Shown: positions 17,239 to 25,354 of the stretch, piece after piece
Position numbering within the stretch: the stretch's first letter is position 1
Layout of the letters: every line of letters starts with the position of its first letter
Source of the DNA: Pseudonocardia sp.
GTDB lineage: Bacteria; Actinomycetota; Actinomycetes; Mycobacteriales; Pseudonocardiaceae
Direction of reading: 5' to 3'
Length of the DNA: 39,925 nt
Assembly: GCF_025965585.1 (NCBI RefSeq)
Contig: NZ_JAOPWR010000342.1
Location: 1-39,925 of the forward strand
The notes under the pieces: generated by a model
Told to the model about the DNA's origin: nothing
Seen by the model: the letters and a program-made list of their open reading frames with translations, nothing else
The model's database searches: none
Position numbers and translations under genes: made by a program

Positions 17239-17632
17239 CCCTTCACCGTATGCTCCCGCGCCCCGCCGGCGCATCCCGCATCCGTTGCGGCGCAGGGCAG
17301 ATGCGCCCTGCGCCGCGATGCCACCGACGGCGGCACGACCGCACCCGGAGCCCGACGTCGGCGCGCTCCCGCGCCCGGCCCCCCACGCCCCAGGACGACG
17401 GCTCGCCGCACCGGGCTGCCGTTCCCGGCGGTCGACGCGGTGCGCGGAAAATCACACCGGAAACCGAAGGAGACGGCGACCTGAGCGGAAAGCAGATCGA
17501 CACGTTCCCGGACGAAGCAGTCGATATCCGGAATACCGGTACGGGGCCGGAGTATGGCGGCGAATACGCGCCGCGCCTACATTGCGCACGTCGTTTCCGG
17601 ACCATTCGAGACCGAACGACTGAGGAGCGACG
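17239..17632. other. 394-bp divergent gap between OhrR-type and DUF5134 genes
   Basis: It holds the OhrR-type -10 box; a perfect 12-bp hairpin with 6-nt loop (17287-17298 with 17305-17316), about 50 bp upstream of OhrR; a GC-rich stretch without features; and an AT-richer part from 17450 on, with a TACCGGTA palindrome (17534-17541), a possible TACATT -10 box (17578-17583) and the DUF5134 ribosome-binding site GAGGAG. A short frame opening with CTG at 17481 behind GAAGGAG is described in the findings. Confidence 0.4.
17245..17250 (-). promoter_or_regulatory. Leaderless-type -10 box (TACGGT) of the OhrR-type gene
   Basis: TACGGT on the minus strand lies six bases before the ATG at 17238 and fixes the start against a frame extension to 17274. 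Confidence 0.55.
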
Positions 17633-18265
17633 ATGGCGGGGCCGATGTGGGCACGGTGGCTCTTCGCCGCGCTCTTCGCCGTTCTCGGCGTGTGCTGCGC
17701 GGTGCGGCTCGCACTCGTCGTCCGTCGGCAACGGCATGGCGCAGGCACCCCTGACACCGAGACGGCCCACATCCTCATGGCCGCCGGGATGACTGCGATG
17801 TTCCTGCCCGTGGCCACCCCCGTCCCACCGTCGTGGTGGGCGAGCGCGTTCGCGGTCGACGCCGCCTGGCTGGGTCTCCGGCTGGCACGGCCGCGACGCG
17901 ACCTCCGTGCCCCCAGCGCGGCGCTGCTGGAGCACGTCGTGGCCGCGGCGGTGATGGCCGGGATGTTCGCCGCGATGCCGTCCGACGCGCTGTCCGGATC
18001 CGGGCTGGACCATGCCGGGCACCTCAGCTCGACGCACGAGTGGTTCGCCGTCCTCGGCTGGCTCGCCGTCGTCTACTTCCTCGCCCGCACGGCATGGGCG
18101 GCGGTGCAGGGCTTCCTGCCACACCGCATCGAGGACGCTCCCGACGTCGTCGCCGGCATGACGGGGTCCGGCGCCGTGGTGACACGCGCCGCCGCGGCGC
18201 TGACCCGCCCGCTCCGCCTGATCATGGGCGTCGGCATGGCGTACATGCTGCTGACGATGCTCTGA
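17633..18265 (+). CDS. DUF5134 membrane protein
   Basis: Integral membrane protein of 210 aa with five to six predicted helices. DUF5134 landmarks are the N-terminal RWLFAALFAVLGVCCAVRLAL helix and a His/Met-containing helix TETAHILMAAGMTAMFLP (H46, M49, M53, M56), followed by a LDHAGHLSSTHEW loop rich in His. The ATG has GAGGAG at a good distance. Such proteins are often found beside copper genes (YcnI, CopC/CopD); a copper role here is inferred from this context and from the Met/His residues. It is the first gene of a four-gene run. Confidence 0.78.
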   Translation: MAGPMWARWLFAALFAVLGVCCAVRLALVVRRQRHGAGTPDTETAHILMAAGMTAMFLPVATPVPPSWWASAFAVDAAWLGLRLARPRRDLRAPSAALLEHVVAAAVMAGMFAAMPSDALSGSGLDHAGHLSSTHEWFAVLGWLAVVYFLARTAWAAVQGFLPHRIEDAPDVVAGMTGSGAVVTRAAAALTRPLRLIMGVGMAYMLLTML

Positions 18266-18279
18266 GGCCGGTCACCGCG

Positions 18280-18849
18280 ATGTTCGTGCGCCGAGCACTG
18301 CTGACGATGAGAGCCGCCGCGTTCGCAGCCGTCTGCGTGGCGTCCACCGCCGAGGCGCACGGGCTCGAGGAGGGCCGCACCGTCGGCGCCGCCGCGCTCG
18401 CGGCCGGGTTCGCGATCGTGTTCGTGGCCGCGCTGGCCGCCGGGCGCCGGGAGCGGTCCCGAACAGCGATCATCCTCGGGGTCCTGGTCTGTCAGGCCGT
18501 GCTGCATGCGCTCCTCACCGCCGCCGAGGGGCCGATGGCCGGCATGTCCGGGCACGGCCCCGTCGGGATGACGCTCGCCCATCTCGCGGTCGCCGTCGTC
18601 ACCGGCTGGTGGCTGCGGCACGGCGAGGCCGCGTGCTGGCGCCTCCTGCGGTCCGCGGAGTCCGCGGCGACGGCCGCGCTGCTCGCGGTCGTCGCGCACC
18701 TCGCCGGTCACGTCCCGGGAACCGACGCCGAACGGATCCGCCGGTCGCCGCTGCGGCTCCTGGACAGCCCGGCCCGCAGACCGGTGACCAGCCTCCTCCG
18801 CGACTGCGCCTCACGACGGGGACCACCGGTCGGCCTGCCCGTCCGCTGA
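18280..18849 (+). CDS. Met/His-containing membrane protein of the copper cluster
   Basis: A 189-residue membrane protein that I do not recognise with certainty. The N-terminal helix ends in AEAHGLEEG and could be a cleaved signal or anchor (H27 following). Three further helices follow, with a loop GPMAGMSGHGPVGM (84-97) and H101, dense in Met and His as in copper-handling proteins. The C-terminus is a basic soluble tail. The start ATG is 14 bp after the DUF5134 stop, so both are probably co-translated. A role in copper transport or delivery is inferred from location and residues. Confidence 0.6.
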   Translation: MFVRRALLTMRAAAFAAVCVASTAEAHGLEEGRTVGAAALAAGFAIVFVAALAAGRRERSRTAIILGVLVCQAVLHALLTAAEGPMAGMSGHGPVGMTLAHLAVAVVTGWWLRHGEAACWRLLRSAESAATAALLAVVAHLAGHVPGTDAERIRRSPLRLLDSPARRPVTSLLRDCASRRGPPVGLPVR

Positions 18850-18931
18850 CACCCCACCCACCGGTGCACCGGTGGCACACCACGTCCTCGCGCGCCCCTG
18901 CGCGCCCCCGTCATCCCTGGAGCAGCCACCC

Positions 18932-19675
18932 ATGTCCCCGCACTCCGCCACCGCTTCCCCCGCCTCCGGTCGGGCACGGCGCACGGCCCGCCGCATCGCC
19001 GTGGTGGGCGTCACCGGCGCGGTGGCGCTGATCGGCGTCGTCGGCACCGCATCGGCCCACGTGAAGCTCGACCCCGACACCGCGGCCCAGGGCAGCGACG
19101 CCACCGTCGCGTTCCAGGTGCCGAACGAGGAGGACAGCGCCAGCACCGTCTCGCTGCAGGTGAGCTTCCCGACCGACCACCCCGTCCCATCGGTCGACGT
19201 GCAGCCCGTGCCCGGCTGGACCGCGACCGTCAAGAAGGCGCCGCTGGCCACCCCCGTGAACACCGACGACGGCCCGGTCAGCGAGGCCGTCTCGACGATC
19301 ACCTGGACCGGGGGGGCCATCGCGCCGGGGCAGTTCGAGCAGTTCCCCGTGTCGCTCGGCAACCTCCCCGACAACACCGGCAGCCTCACGTTCAAGGCGA
19401 TCCAGACCTACTCCAACGGTGACGTCGTCCGCTGGATCGACCTGACGACCCCGGGCGCCCCGGAGCCGGCGCACCCGGCACCCACGCTGACCCTCACCCC
19501 GGCCACCGACAGCGGCACGGCCACCCCCGCGGCCGGCACCACCGGCACGGCGGCCCCGGCGAGCGGCACGGGCAGCAGCACCGGGACGGTGCTCGGGATC
19601 ATCGGGGTCGTGCTCGGGCTGATCGGCGCGGTGACCGGCGGCCTCGCCCTGCGCAAGCGGTCCGGCACGGCCTGA
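18932..19675 (+). CDS. YcnI family copper-binding protein (DUF1775)
   Basis: Exported, membrane-anchored copper protein (247 aa). The signal peptide ends ASA/HVKLDP, giving a mature protein starting at H43. In characterised YcnI proteins this N-terminal His and a conserved Glu bind Cu(II) in a mono-histidine brace; E66 or E67 in FQVPNEED is the candidate. The DUF1775 fold continues to about residue 185. A Thr/Ala/Pro linker and a C-terminal membrane helix with a basic stop (LRKRS) follow. The ATG at 18932 is preferred to the frame extension because the signal peptide starts there. CopC-CopD follows two bases after the stop codon. Confidence 0.88.
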   Translation: MSPHSATASPASGRARRTARRIAVVGVTGAVALIGVVGTASAHVKLDPDTAAQGSDATVAFQVPNEEDSASTVSLQVSFPTDHPVPSVDVQPVPGWTATVKKAPLATPVNTDDGPVSEAVSTITWTGGAIAPGQFEQFPVSLGNLPDNTGSLTFKAIQTYSNGDVVRWIDLTTPGAPEPAHPAPTLTLTPATDSGTATPAAGTTGTAAPASGTGSSTGTVLGIIGVVLGLIGAVTGGLALRKRSGTA

Positions 19676-19677
19676 GC

Positions 19678-21432
19678 GTGAACGACCGTCGTGCGCCGGG
19701 GCGGGCGCTCGCGCGTGCCGCCGCCGGGGTCGTCCTCGCGGTGAGCGCGTTGCTGGCCGGGGCGGGCACCGCCTCGGCGCACGCGGTCCTGGAGTCCACG
19801 AACCCGGCGGCGAACACGGTGCTGCAGGACCTGCCCCCGCAGGTCACGCTCACCTTCGGCGAGTCGGTCCTGCTCCCACCGAACGGGTTGCGGGTGTTCG
19901 ACCCGGACGGGGTACAGGTCGATGACGGGAGCACCGGACACCCCGGCGGCGCCGGCGACACCGTGGCCGTCGGCCTGCGCCCGGGCTCCGCCCAGGGCAG
20001 CTACACGGTGGCCTGGCGGGTGATCTCGGCCGACACCCACCCGGTCTCGGGTGCCTTCACCTTCTCCGTCGGGCACGCGTCCGCGACGGCGGCCGCGGTG
20101 GCCGCACCGCCGGGCGGCAGCGCCGCGGTCGCGGTGCTCTACGGGATCGTTCGTGCCCTCGCCTACGCGTCGTTCGCCGCACTCGTGGGGGCCGCGGCGC
20201 TGCTGCTGTTCTGCTGGCCGCAGGGGGCGGCGCGGGCGGCGGGGCCGCGGGTGGCCGCAGGCGGCTGGGTCGGGCTCCTCGGCGCCACCGTCGGGACGCT
20301 GCTGCTGCAGGGCCCCTACGGCGACGGGACCGGGCTCGACACGATCCTCACCCCGGGATCCGTCGCCTCCACGCTGCAGCTGCCCCTGGGCAGCGCACTC
20401 GTCGCCCGGCTGTTGCTCCTGGTGGCCGCCGCGATCCACCTCGGGCTGCTCGTGCGGCGGCTGCCCACGGCCGACCACAGGACGCGTGCCGCGCTGCGCT
20501 GGTCCGGCGCCGCACTGGCCGTCGGCATGGCCGCGACATGGTCGGTGGCAGGCCACGCCGCGGTGGGCCTGCAGCCGGTGATCGCGTTCCCGGCCGACGT
20601 CGCCCACCTCGTGGCCATGGCGGTATGGCTCGGCGGGCTGCTCGTCCTGGCCGTCGCGCTGTGGTCGCCGGGCGCGCAGGAGGACGGTGAGCTGGCCGCG
20701 GCCGTATCCCGGTTCTCGCCGATCGCGTTCGGCTGCGTGGTGGTGCTGGTCGGCACCGGGACCTACCAGTCCTGGCGGCAGCTCGGCAGCTGGAGCGCGT
20801 TCGTCGACACCGGCTACGGGCGGATCCTGCTGGTCAAGATCGTCGCCGTGGCCGTCGTGATCGGCGTCGCCGCCGTCTCCCGGCACGCGGTCCACGCGAG
20901 ACCCACACCAGGCCCGCACGTGACGGCCGGCGCTGGTGCGACCGCGGTCGCGACCACGGCTCCGCACCCGGTGCTGCGCCGCACCGTCGCGGTGGAGACC
21001 GCGATCGCCGTCGCGGTGCTCGGGTTGACCGCGGTGCTCGTCGATGCCGAACCCGGACGCACCGCCGAAGCCGCAACTGCCGCCGCGGCCGCCGGGCCCG
21101 TCGACGGCGACCTGCACTACGACACCGGCGGGCCGGGCGGCACCGGCACGGTGAGCGTGCGCATCGACCCCGCCCGCACGGGACCCGACACCCTCGAGGT
21201 CACCGTGCGCAATGCCGCCGGCGACCACCTGGACCCGCCCGGCCTCGAGGCCGAGCTAAGCCTGCCCGAACGCGGGCTCGGCCCGCTCACCCTCGCCCTG
21301 CACCGCACCGCCACGGGGACCTACGCCGGCTCCGGCCAGATCCCGCTGGCCGGGACCTGGCAACTGGCACTCACGGTGCGCACCGACGACCTCGACGAGA
21401 CGACGGTCCGGCTCCCCGTTCCCGTCCGTTAG
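19678..21432 (+). CDS. CopC-CopD fusion copper resistance/uptake protein
   Basis: A 584-aa fusion. After a signal peptide (TASA/HAVLESTNP) the mature N-terminal H35 plus D119 and H121 (SADTHPVSG) give the CopC Cu(II) site. A CopD domain with about eight membrane helices follows, and a C-terminal extracellular beta-sandwich of about 110 residues ends RTDDLDETTVRLPVPV, resembling YtkA/FixH-like domains. CopC binds periplasmic copper and CopD moves it across the membrane. The GTG start lies two bases after the ycnI-like stop, indicating one operon. Direction of transport (uptake or resistance) is not certain. Confidence 0.88.
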   Translation: MNDRRAPGRALARAAAGVVLAVSALLAGAGTASAHAVLESTNPAANTVLQDLPPQVTLTFGESVLLPPNGLRVFDPDGVQVDDGSTGHPGGAGDTVAVGLRPGSAQGSYTVAWRVISADTHPVSGAFTFSVGHASATAAAVAAPPGGSAAVAVLYGIVRALAYASFAALVGAAALLLFCWPQGAARAAGPRVAAGGWVGLLGATVGTLLLQGPYGDGTGLDTILTPGSVASTLQLPLGSALVARLLLLVAAAIHLGLLVRRLPTADHRTRAALRWSGAALAVGMAATWSVAGHAAVGLQPVIAFPADVAHLVAMAVWLGGLLVLAVALWSPGAQEDGELAAAVSRFSPIAFGCVVVLVGTGTYQSWRQLGSWSAFVDTGYGRILLVKIVAVAVVIGVAAVSRHAVHARPTPGPHVTAGAGATAVATTAPHPVLRRTVAVETAIAVAVLGLTAVLVDAEPGRTAEAATAAAAAGPVDGDLHYDTGGPGGTGTVSVRIDPARTGPDTLEVTVRNAAGDHLDPPGLEAELSLPERGLGPLTLALHRTATGTYAGSGQIPLAGTWQLALTVRTDDLDETTVRLPVPVR

Positions 21433-21526
21433 TGCATCGTCGTCCTGCTGCGTCGGCGTTCAGGCGGGGGTCGGGGCAGCCTACGAGCATCCCCGGGACG
21501 CTCCCGCATCGTCGCGTTCCACGGTG

Positions 21527-23101
21527 TCAGCTCGCGGCGGCCTCGCGGGCGCGGAGGTCCTTCCGAAGGATCTTCCCGCTCGCCGACTTCGGGATCTGGT
21601 CGATGAACTCCACCACGCGGATCTTCTTGTGCGGGGCGATGCGCTCGGCCACGAACGCCATGACCTCGTCCTCCGTGAGGTCGGCGCCCGACTCCTGCTT
21701 GACGACGAACGCCTTGGGCACCTCCTCGCCCTCGGCGTCCTTCACGCCGATGACGGCGACGTCGGCGACCTTCTCGTGGGTCAGCAGCAGGGCCTCCAGC
21801 TCGGCGGGCGGCACCTGGTAGCCCTTGTACTTGATCAGCTCCTTGACGCGGTCGACGATCGAGAAGACGCCCTCGTCGGTGACCTCGGCGACGTCGCCGG
21901 TGTGCAGGTAGCCCTCGTCGTCGAGGGTGATGGCGGTGGCCTCGGGGTTGTTGAGGTAGCCGCTCATCACGTTGGGCCCCTTGACCCACAGCTCGCCGCG
22001 GCCGCCGGGGCCGACCTCCTGACCGGTCTCCGGGTCCACCAGCTTGCAGGTGATGTTGGGCAGGGCGAAGCCGGAGGAGCTGAGGTCGATGTCCGGGCGG
22101 TCGTCGGGCATGCAGTGGCTGACGGGCGACAGCTCGGTCATGCCGTAGCCCTGCAGCACCGTGCAGTTCAGGCGCTTGCCCATCGCGTGTCCGAGCTCGG
22201 CGTCGAGCGGGGCGGCACCGGAGAAGACGATGTCGACGCACGACAGGTCGTACTGGTCGACGATCGGGTGCTTGGCCAGGGCGACGGCCACGGGCGGCGC
22301 GATGTAGACGCGGTCCACCCGGTACTCGGAGACGATCCGCAGGAACTCGACGAGGTCGAACTTCGGCATCGTGACGACGGTGGCCCGCGCGTGCAGGCCC
22401 TGGTTCATCATCACGGTCATGCCGTAGATGTGGAAGAACGGCAGCACCGCGAGGATCTTGGTGGCCGAGGTGACGTTGCCCATCACCGCGATCTGCTGCA
22501 GGTTCGCCACGAGGTTGCGGTGGGTGAGGATCACGCCCTTGGCGCGGCCGGTGGTGCCCGACGAGTACGGCAGCACGGCCGTGTCGCCGGCCCCGACGAT
22601 CTGCGCGGGCGGCTCGGCGGTGGTGGCCAGCAGCTCCGCGAGGGACGTGACGCCGTCGGCGGTGTCCAGCACGACGAGCGCGCCGTCCGGGAGTCCCGCC
22701 TCGGCGAGGGCCGTGCGGGCGGTGTCGAGGAACGGCGAGATCGTGAACAGCAGCTTGGCGCCGGAGTCGGTGAGCTGGTGGGCGAGCTCGCCCGCGGTGT
22801 AGAGCGAGTTGGCGCTCGTGACGGTGGCGTTGGCGCGCAGGATGCCGTGGAACACCGCCGCGTAGTACGGCGTGTTGGGCGACAGGATGCCGACCACGTC
22901 GCCCGCGCCGATGCCGCGCTCCGCCAGTGCGGCGGCGATCTTCAGGACCATGCCCTCGAGCTCGCGGAAGGTGATCGCCGTGCCGCTGCCCCCGTCGAGG
23001 AACGCGGGCTCGTCGGCGCGGTCGCCGAAGTCTCCGAAGAGGAAGTCGAACAGCGAGACCTCGGGGATCTCGACATCCGGGTACGGGCTGCTGACGGGCA
23101 T
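21527..23101 (-). CDS. 4-coumarate-CoA ligase-like AMP-binding acyl-CoA synthetase
   Basis: ANL-superfamily ligase of 524 aa that activates a carboxylic acid to acyl-AMP and then acyl-CoA. Motifs: P-loop A3 YSSGTTGRAKGV, A5 GYGMTELSPVS, A7 LHTGDVAEV, A8 DRVKELIKYKGYQVPPAELE and the catalytic-lysine motif PKSASGKILRK near the C-terminus. The sequence is of the plant-4CL-like type, so an aromatic or medium-chain acid is plausible, but the substrate is not determined. The ATG at 23101 has AAGGGAG about seven bases before it. It is convergent with the copper operon and alone on its strand. Confidence 0.88.
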   Translation of the reverse strand: MPVSSPYPDVEIPEVSLFDFLFGDFGDRADEPAFLDGGSGTAITFRELEGMVLKIAAALAERGIGAGDVVGILSPNTPYYAAVFHGILRANATVTSANSLYTAGELAHQLTDSGAKLLFTISPFLDTARTALAEAGLPDGALVVLDTADGVTSLAELLATTAEPPAQIVGAGDTAVLPYSSGTTGRAKGVILTHRNLVANLQQIAVMGNVTSATKILAVLPFFHIYGMTVMMNQGLHARATVVTMPKFDLVEFLRIVSEYRVDRVYIAPPVAVALAKHPIVDQYDLSCVDIVFSGAAPLDAELGHAMGKRLNCTVLQGYGMTELSPVSHCMPDDRPDIDLSSSGFALPNITCKLVDPETGQEVGPGGRGELWVKGPNVMSGYLNNPEATAITLDDEGYLHTGDVAEVTDEGVFSIVDRVKELIKYKGYQVPPAELEALLLTHEKVADVAVIGVKDAEGEEVPKAFVVKQESGADLTEDEVMAFVAERIAPHKKIRVVEFIDQIPKSASGKILRKDLRAREAAAS

Positions 23102-23489
23102 GGTGATGCTCCCTTGCGAGAAGTCCGACCGGACGGGTGGCGTCATGCTATGTCGTGCACCACTGGCCTCGTCGTGAGGTCGAAACACCCGAACGGGGTA
23201 GCCCGAAAGGGTTGTCGAACATGCTCGACCGCTGTCATCGTGGCCGGGACCGACCGGCGGGCCCCACCCGCCCGGTCGGACCGGGTACGGCGTTCCCCGC
23301 GCCACGCCCGGAGCCCCGGACCGCACGGTGCCCCCGATCGCGTGGTCCGCGGGTGGTTCGAGCGGAGTGGCCCGAGTTCATGACTCCCCCTCAGATCCCG
23401 GGCCGCTCCGTCCACCCGCCGGCGCGGGCACCCACCGCCGGACGAGCCGGCGCACCCCTGGTCGCGGAGGGCCGCGAGGGGATCCGGAC
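23102..23489. other. 388-bp gap between 4CL-like gene and ybjN: promoter and palindrome
   Basis: On the minus strand a TAGCAT -10-like box lies at 23145-23150, 44 bp before the ligase start. A 16-bp near-palindrome GTCGAACATGCTCGAC (23214-23229; two mismatched positions) lies further upstream and could bind a TetR/FadR-type regulator. The rest is GC-rich and I see no gene in it. The ybjN operon would terminate here; no strong hairpin is evident. Confidence 0.4.
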
Positions 23490-23978
23490 TCAGGTGAAGA
23501 GGTGCTCGAACGCCTTCAGGTTGGCCGTCGACTCGCCGCGGTCGGAGCGCCACGCGTACTCGCGGCGGATGGAGCTCGCGAAGCCCAGTTCGAGCAACGT
23601 GTTGAAGTCGCCGTCGGCGGCCTCGAGGACCTGCCCGAGGACGCGGTCGATCTCGTCGGACGTGACGGCGTGCAGCGGGATGCGGCCGACGAGGTGGATG
23701 TCGCCGATCCGGTCGAGCGTGTAGTGCACGCCGTAGAGCCGGGCGTTGCGCTGCAGCAGGAAGCGGTAGACGCCCTCGTGGTTCTCGTCAGGCTGACGAC
23801 AGACGAACGCCTGCACGAAGAACGAATGGTCGCGCACGATGAGCCAGCAGTGCGTCTGCAGGCGGTTGGCGCCGGGCAGGGTGACGAGGAACTGGCCGGG
23901 ATCGCGGCGGTGGTGGTCGACCCCCAGCTCCAGCAGGGCCGAGGTCACGAGCATGTCCACGTCGTTCTCGGTGCTCAC
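23490..23978 (-). CDS. YbjN domain-containing protein (Rv0487-like)
   Basis: Soluble protein of 162 aa with the YbjN/type-III-secretion-chaperone-like fold, for example [18 protein letters not shown] and the C-terminal [18 protein letters not shown]. The function of actinobacterial members is unknown; enterobacterial YbjN affects motility and stress. The GTG start overlaps the mshA stop codon (GTGA), so it is translated with mshA. The mshA-ybjN pairing equals M. tuberculosis Rv0486-Rv0487, but gpmA, which lies close by there, is here about 10 kb away. Confidence 0.85.
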   Translation of the reverse strand: MSTENDVDMLVTSALLELGVDHHRRDPGQFLVTLPGANRLQTHCWLIVRDHSFFVQAFVCRQPDENHEGVYRFLLQRNARLYGVHYTLDRIGDIHLVGRIPLHAVTSDEIDRVLGQVLEAADGDFNTLLELGFASSIRREYAWRSDRGESTANLKAFEHLFT

Positions 23979-25354
23979 CGGTCGATCATCCCCGCAGCGA
24001 CCGGCGGCTGCGCGACGGGTGGGACCGACAGCCCCTGCCGATCGACGAACTCGGCCGCGGCGACGGCGTAGGTGTCGAGCAGTGCGTCCGCGGTGCGGTC
24101 CCAGGAGAACTGCCGCGCGTGGGCGACCGCGCCACGCCCCAGCTCGTCACGACGGGCGACCGCCGAGCGGAGCGCATCGGCCCACTCGGGCGCGCCGTGC
24201 CCGGGCACGAGCAGCCCGGAACGGCTCTCGGCCACGGCCACCGGCAGCCCGCCGACGCGTGCGGCCACCACGGGCGTGCCGCAGGCCTGCGCCTCCAGGG
24301 CCACCAGCCCGAACGACTCGTTGTGGCTGGGCACGGCGACGACATCGGCCGCGCGGTAGACGTGGACCAGGTCGTCGCCGCCCTGGGGCGGCAGGAAGCG
24401 CACCACGTCGGAGATGCCGAGCGACGCGGCGATCTCCTGCAGCGCGGTGGGCTCGGCCAGCCCGCTCCCGGACGGCCCGCCGGCGACGAGCACCACGAGC
24501 CGGGACCGCAGTGTGCCATCGCCGTTCGCCGCAGCGCGGTCGAGCATCTCGGCCGCGGCGCGGAGCAGCACGTCGGGGGCCTTGAGCGGCTGGATGCGCC
24601 CGACGAAGGCGAGGACCACGGCGTCCGGGGGGAGGCCCAGTGCGCGGCGGGCGGCGGCCCGGTCGCCGGGGACGAACCGCTCCAGGTCGACGCCGGGGGG
24701 GATGGTGGCGGTGCGGCGCGGGTCCGCGCTGCAGAGCTCGACGAGCTGGCGGGCCTCCTCGTCGGTGTTGGCGATGAGGCGGTCGGCCTCGGCCACCACC
24801 TGGTCCTCGCCGATCACGCGGACCATCGGCTCCGGGGTGTCACCGGCCGCGAGCGCGGAGTTCTTCACGCGCGCGAGCGTGTGGGCGCTGTGCACGAGCG
24901 GCACGCCCCAGCGGTCGCGGGCGAGCCATCCGACCTGGCCGGAGAGCCAGTAATGGGAGTGCACCACGTCGTAGTAGCCGGGCTCGTGGCGCGCCTCGGT
25001 GCGCAGGACTCCTGCGGTGAACGCGCAGAGCTGGCTGGGAAGGTCGTTCTTCCCCAGCCCCTCGAACGGGCCTGCGGCCACGTGGCGCACCAGCACGCCG
25101 GGCTCCAGTTCGGCCACGGGCGGCAGCTCCGACGACGTGGCGCGGGTGAAGATCTCGACCTCCACGCCCCGCTGGGCCATCCGCCGGGCGGTCTGGACGA
25201 TGTAGACGTTCATGCCGCCTGCGTCGCCGGTGCCCGGCTGCTCGAGCGGGGAGGTGTGCACGGACAGCACGCAGACCCGTCCCGGGATGCTCCGCAATGC
25301 TCCGTTGCCATTGACACGCACGCCTCTGTCTAGCACGCGCGAGGGGTACTTCAC
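23975..25354 (-). CDS. mshA: D-inositol-3-phosphate glycosyltransferase (mycothiol)
   Basis: First committed step of mycothiol synthesis: transfers GlcNAc from UDP-GlcNAc to 1L-myo-inositol 1-phosphate. GT4 family, GT-B fold, 459 aa. N-terminal acceptor and donor motifs are [20 protein letters not shown] and HSHYWLSG. The C-terminal donor site has [11 protein letters not shown] and [20 protein letters not shown]. The GTG at 25354 overlaps the stop of the sacsin-type ATPase gene by four bases; about 25 residues precede the conserved start of the domain, so a start further inside is possible. The downstream ybjN gene is coupled in the same way. Confidence 0.96.
   Translation of the reverse strand: MKYPSRVLDRGVRVNGNGALRSIPGRVCVLSVHTSPLEQPGTGDAGGMNVYIVQTARRMAQRGVEVEIFTRATSSELPPVAELEPGVLVRHVAAGPFEGLGKNDLPSQLCAFTAGVLRTEARHEPGYYDVVHSHYWLSGQVGWLARDRWGVPLVHSAHTLARVKNSALAAGDTPEPMVRVIGEDQVVAEADRLIANTDEEARQLVELCSADPRRTATIPPGVDLERFVPGDRAAARRALGLPPDAVVLAFVGRIQPLKAPDVLLRAAAEMLDRAAANGDGTLRSRLVVLVAGGPSGSGLAEPTALQEIAASLGISDVVRFLPPQGGDDLVHVYRAADVVAVPSHNESFGLVALEAQACGTPVVAARVGGLPVAVAESRSGLLVPGHGAPEWADALRSAVARRDELGRGAVAHARQFSWDRTADALLDTYAVAAAEFVDRQGLSVPPVAQPPVAAGMIDR

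Noticed and set aside
23214..23229. LexA (SOS) box
   Set aside because: The right half reads TCGAC and not the GTTCGA needed for the actinobacterial consensus.
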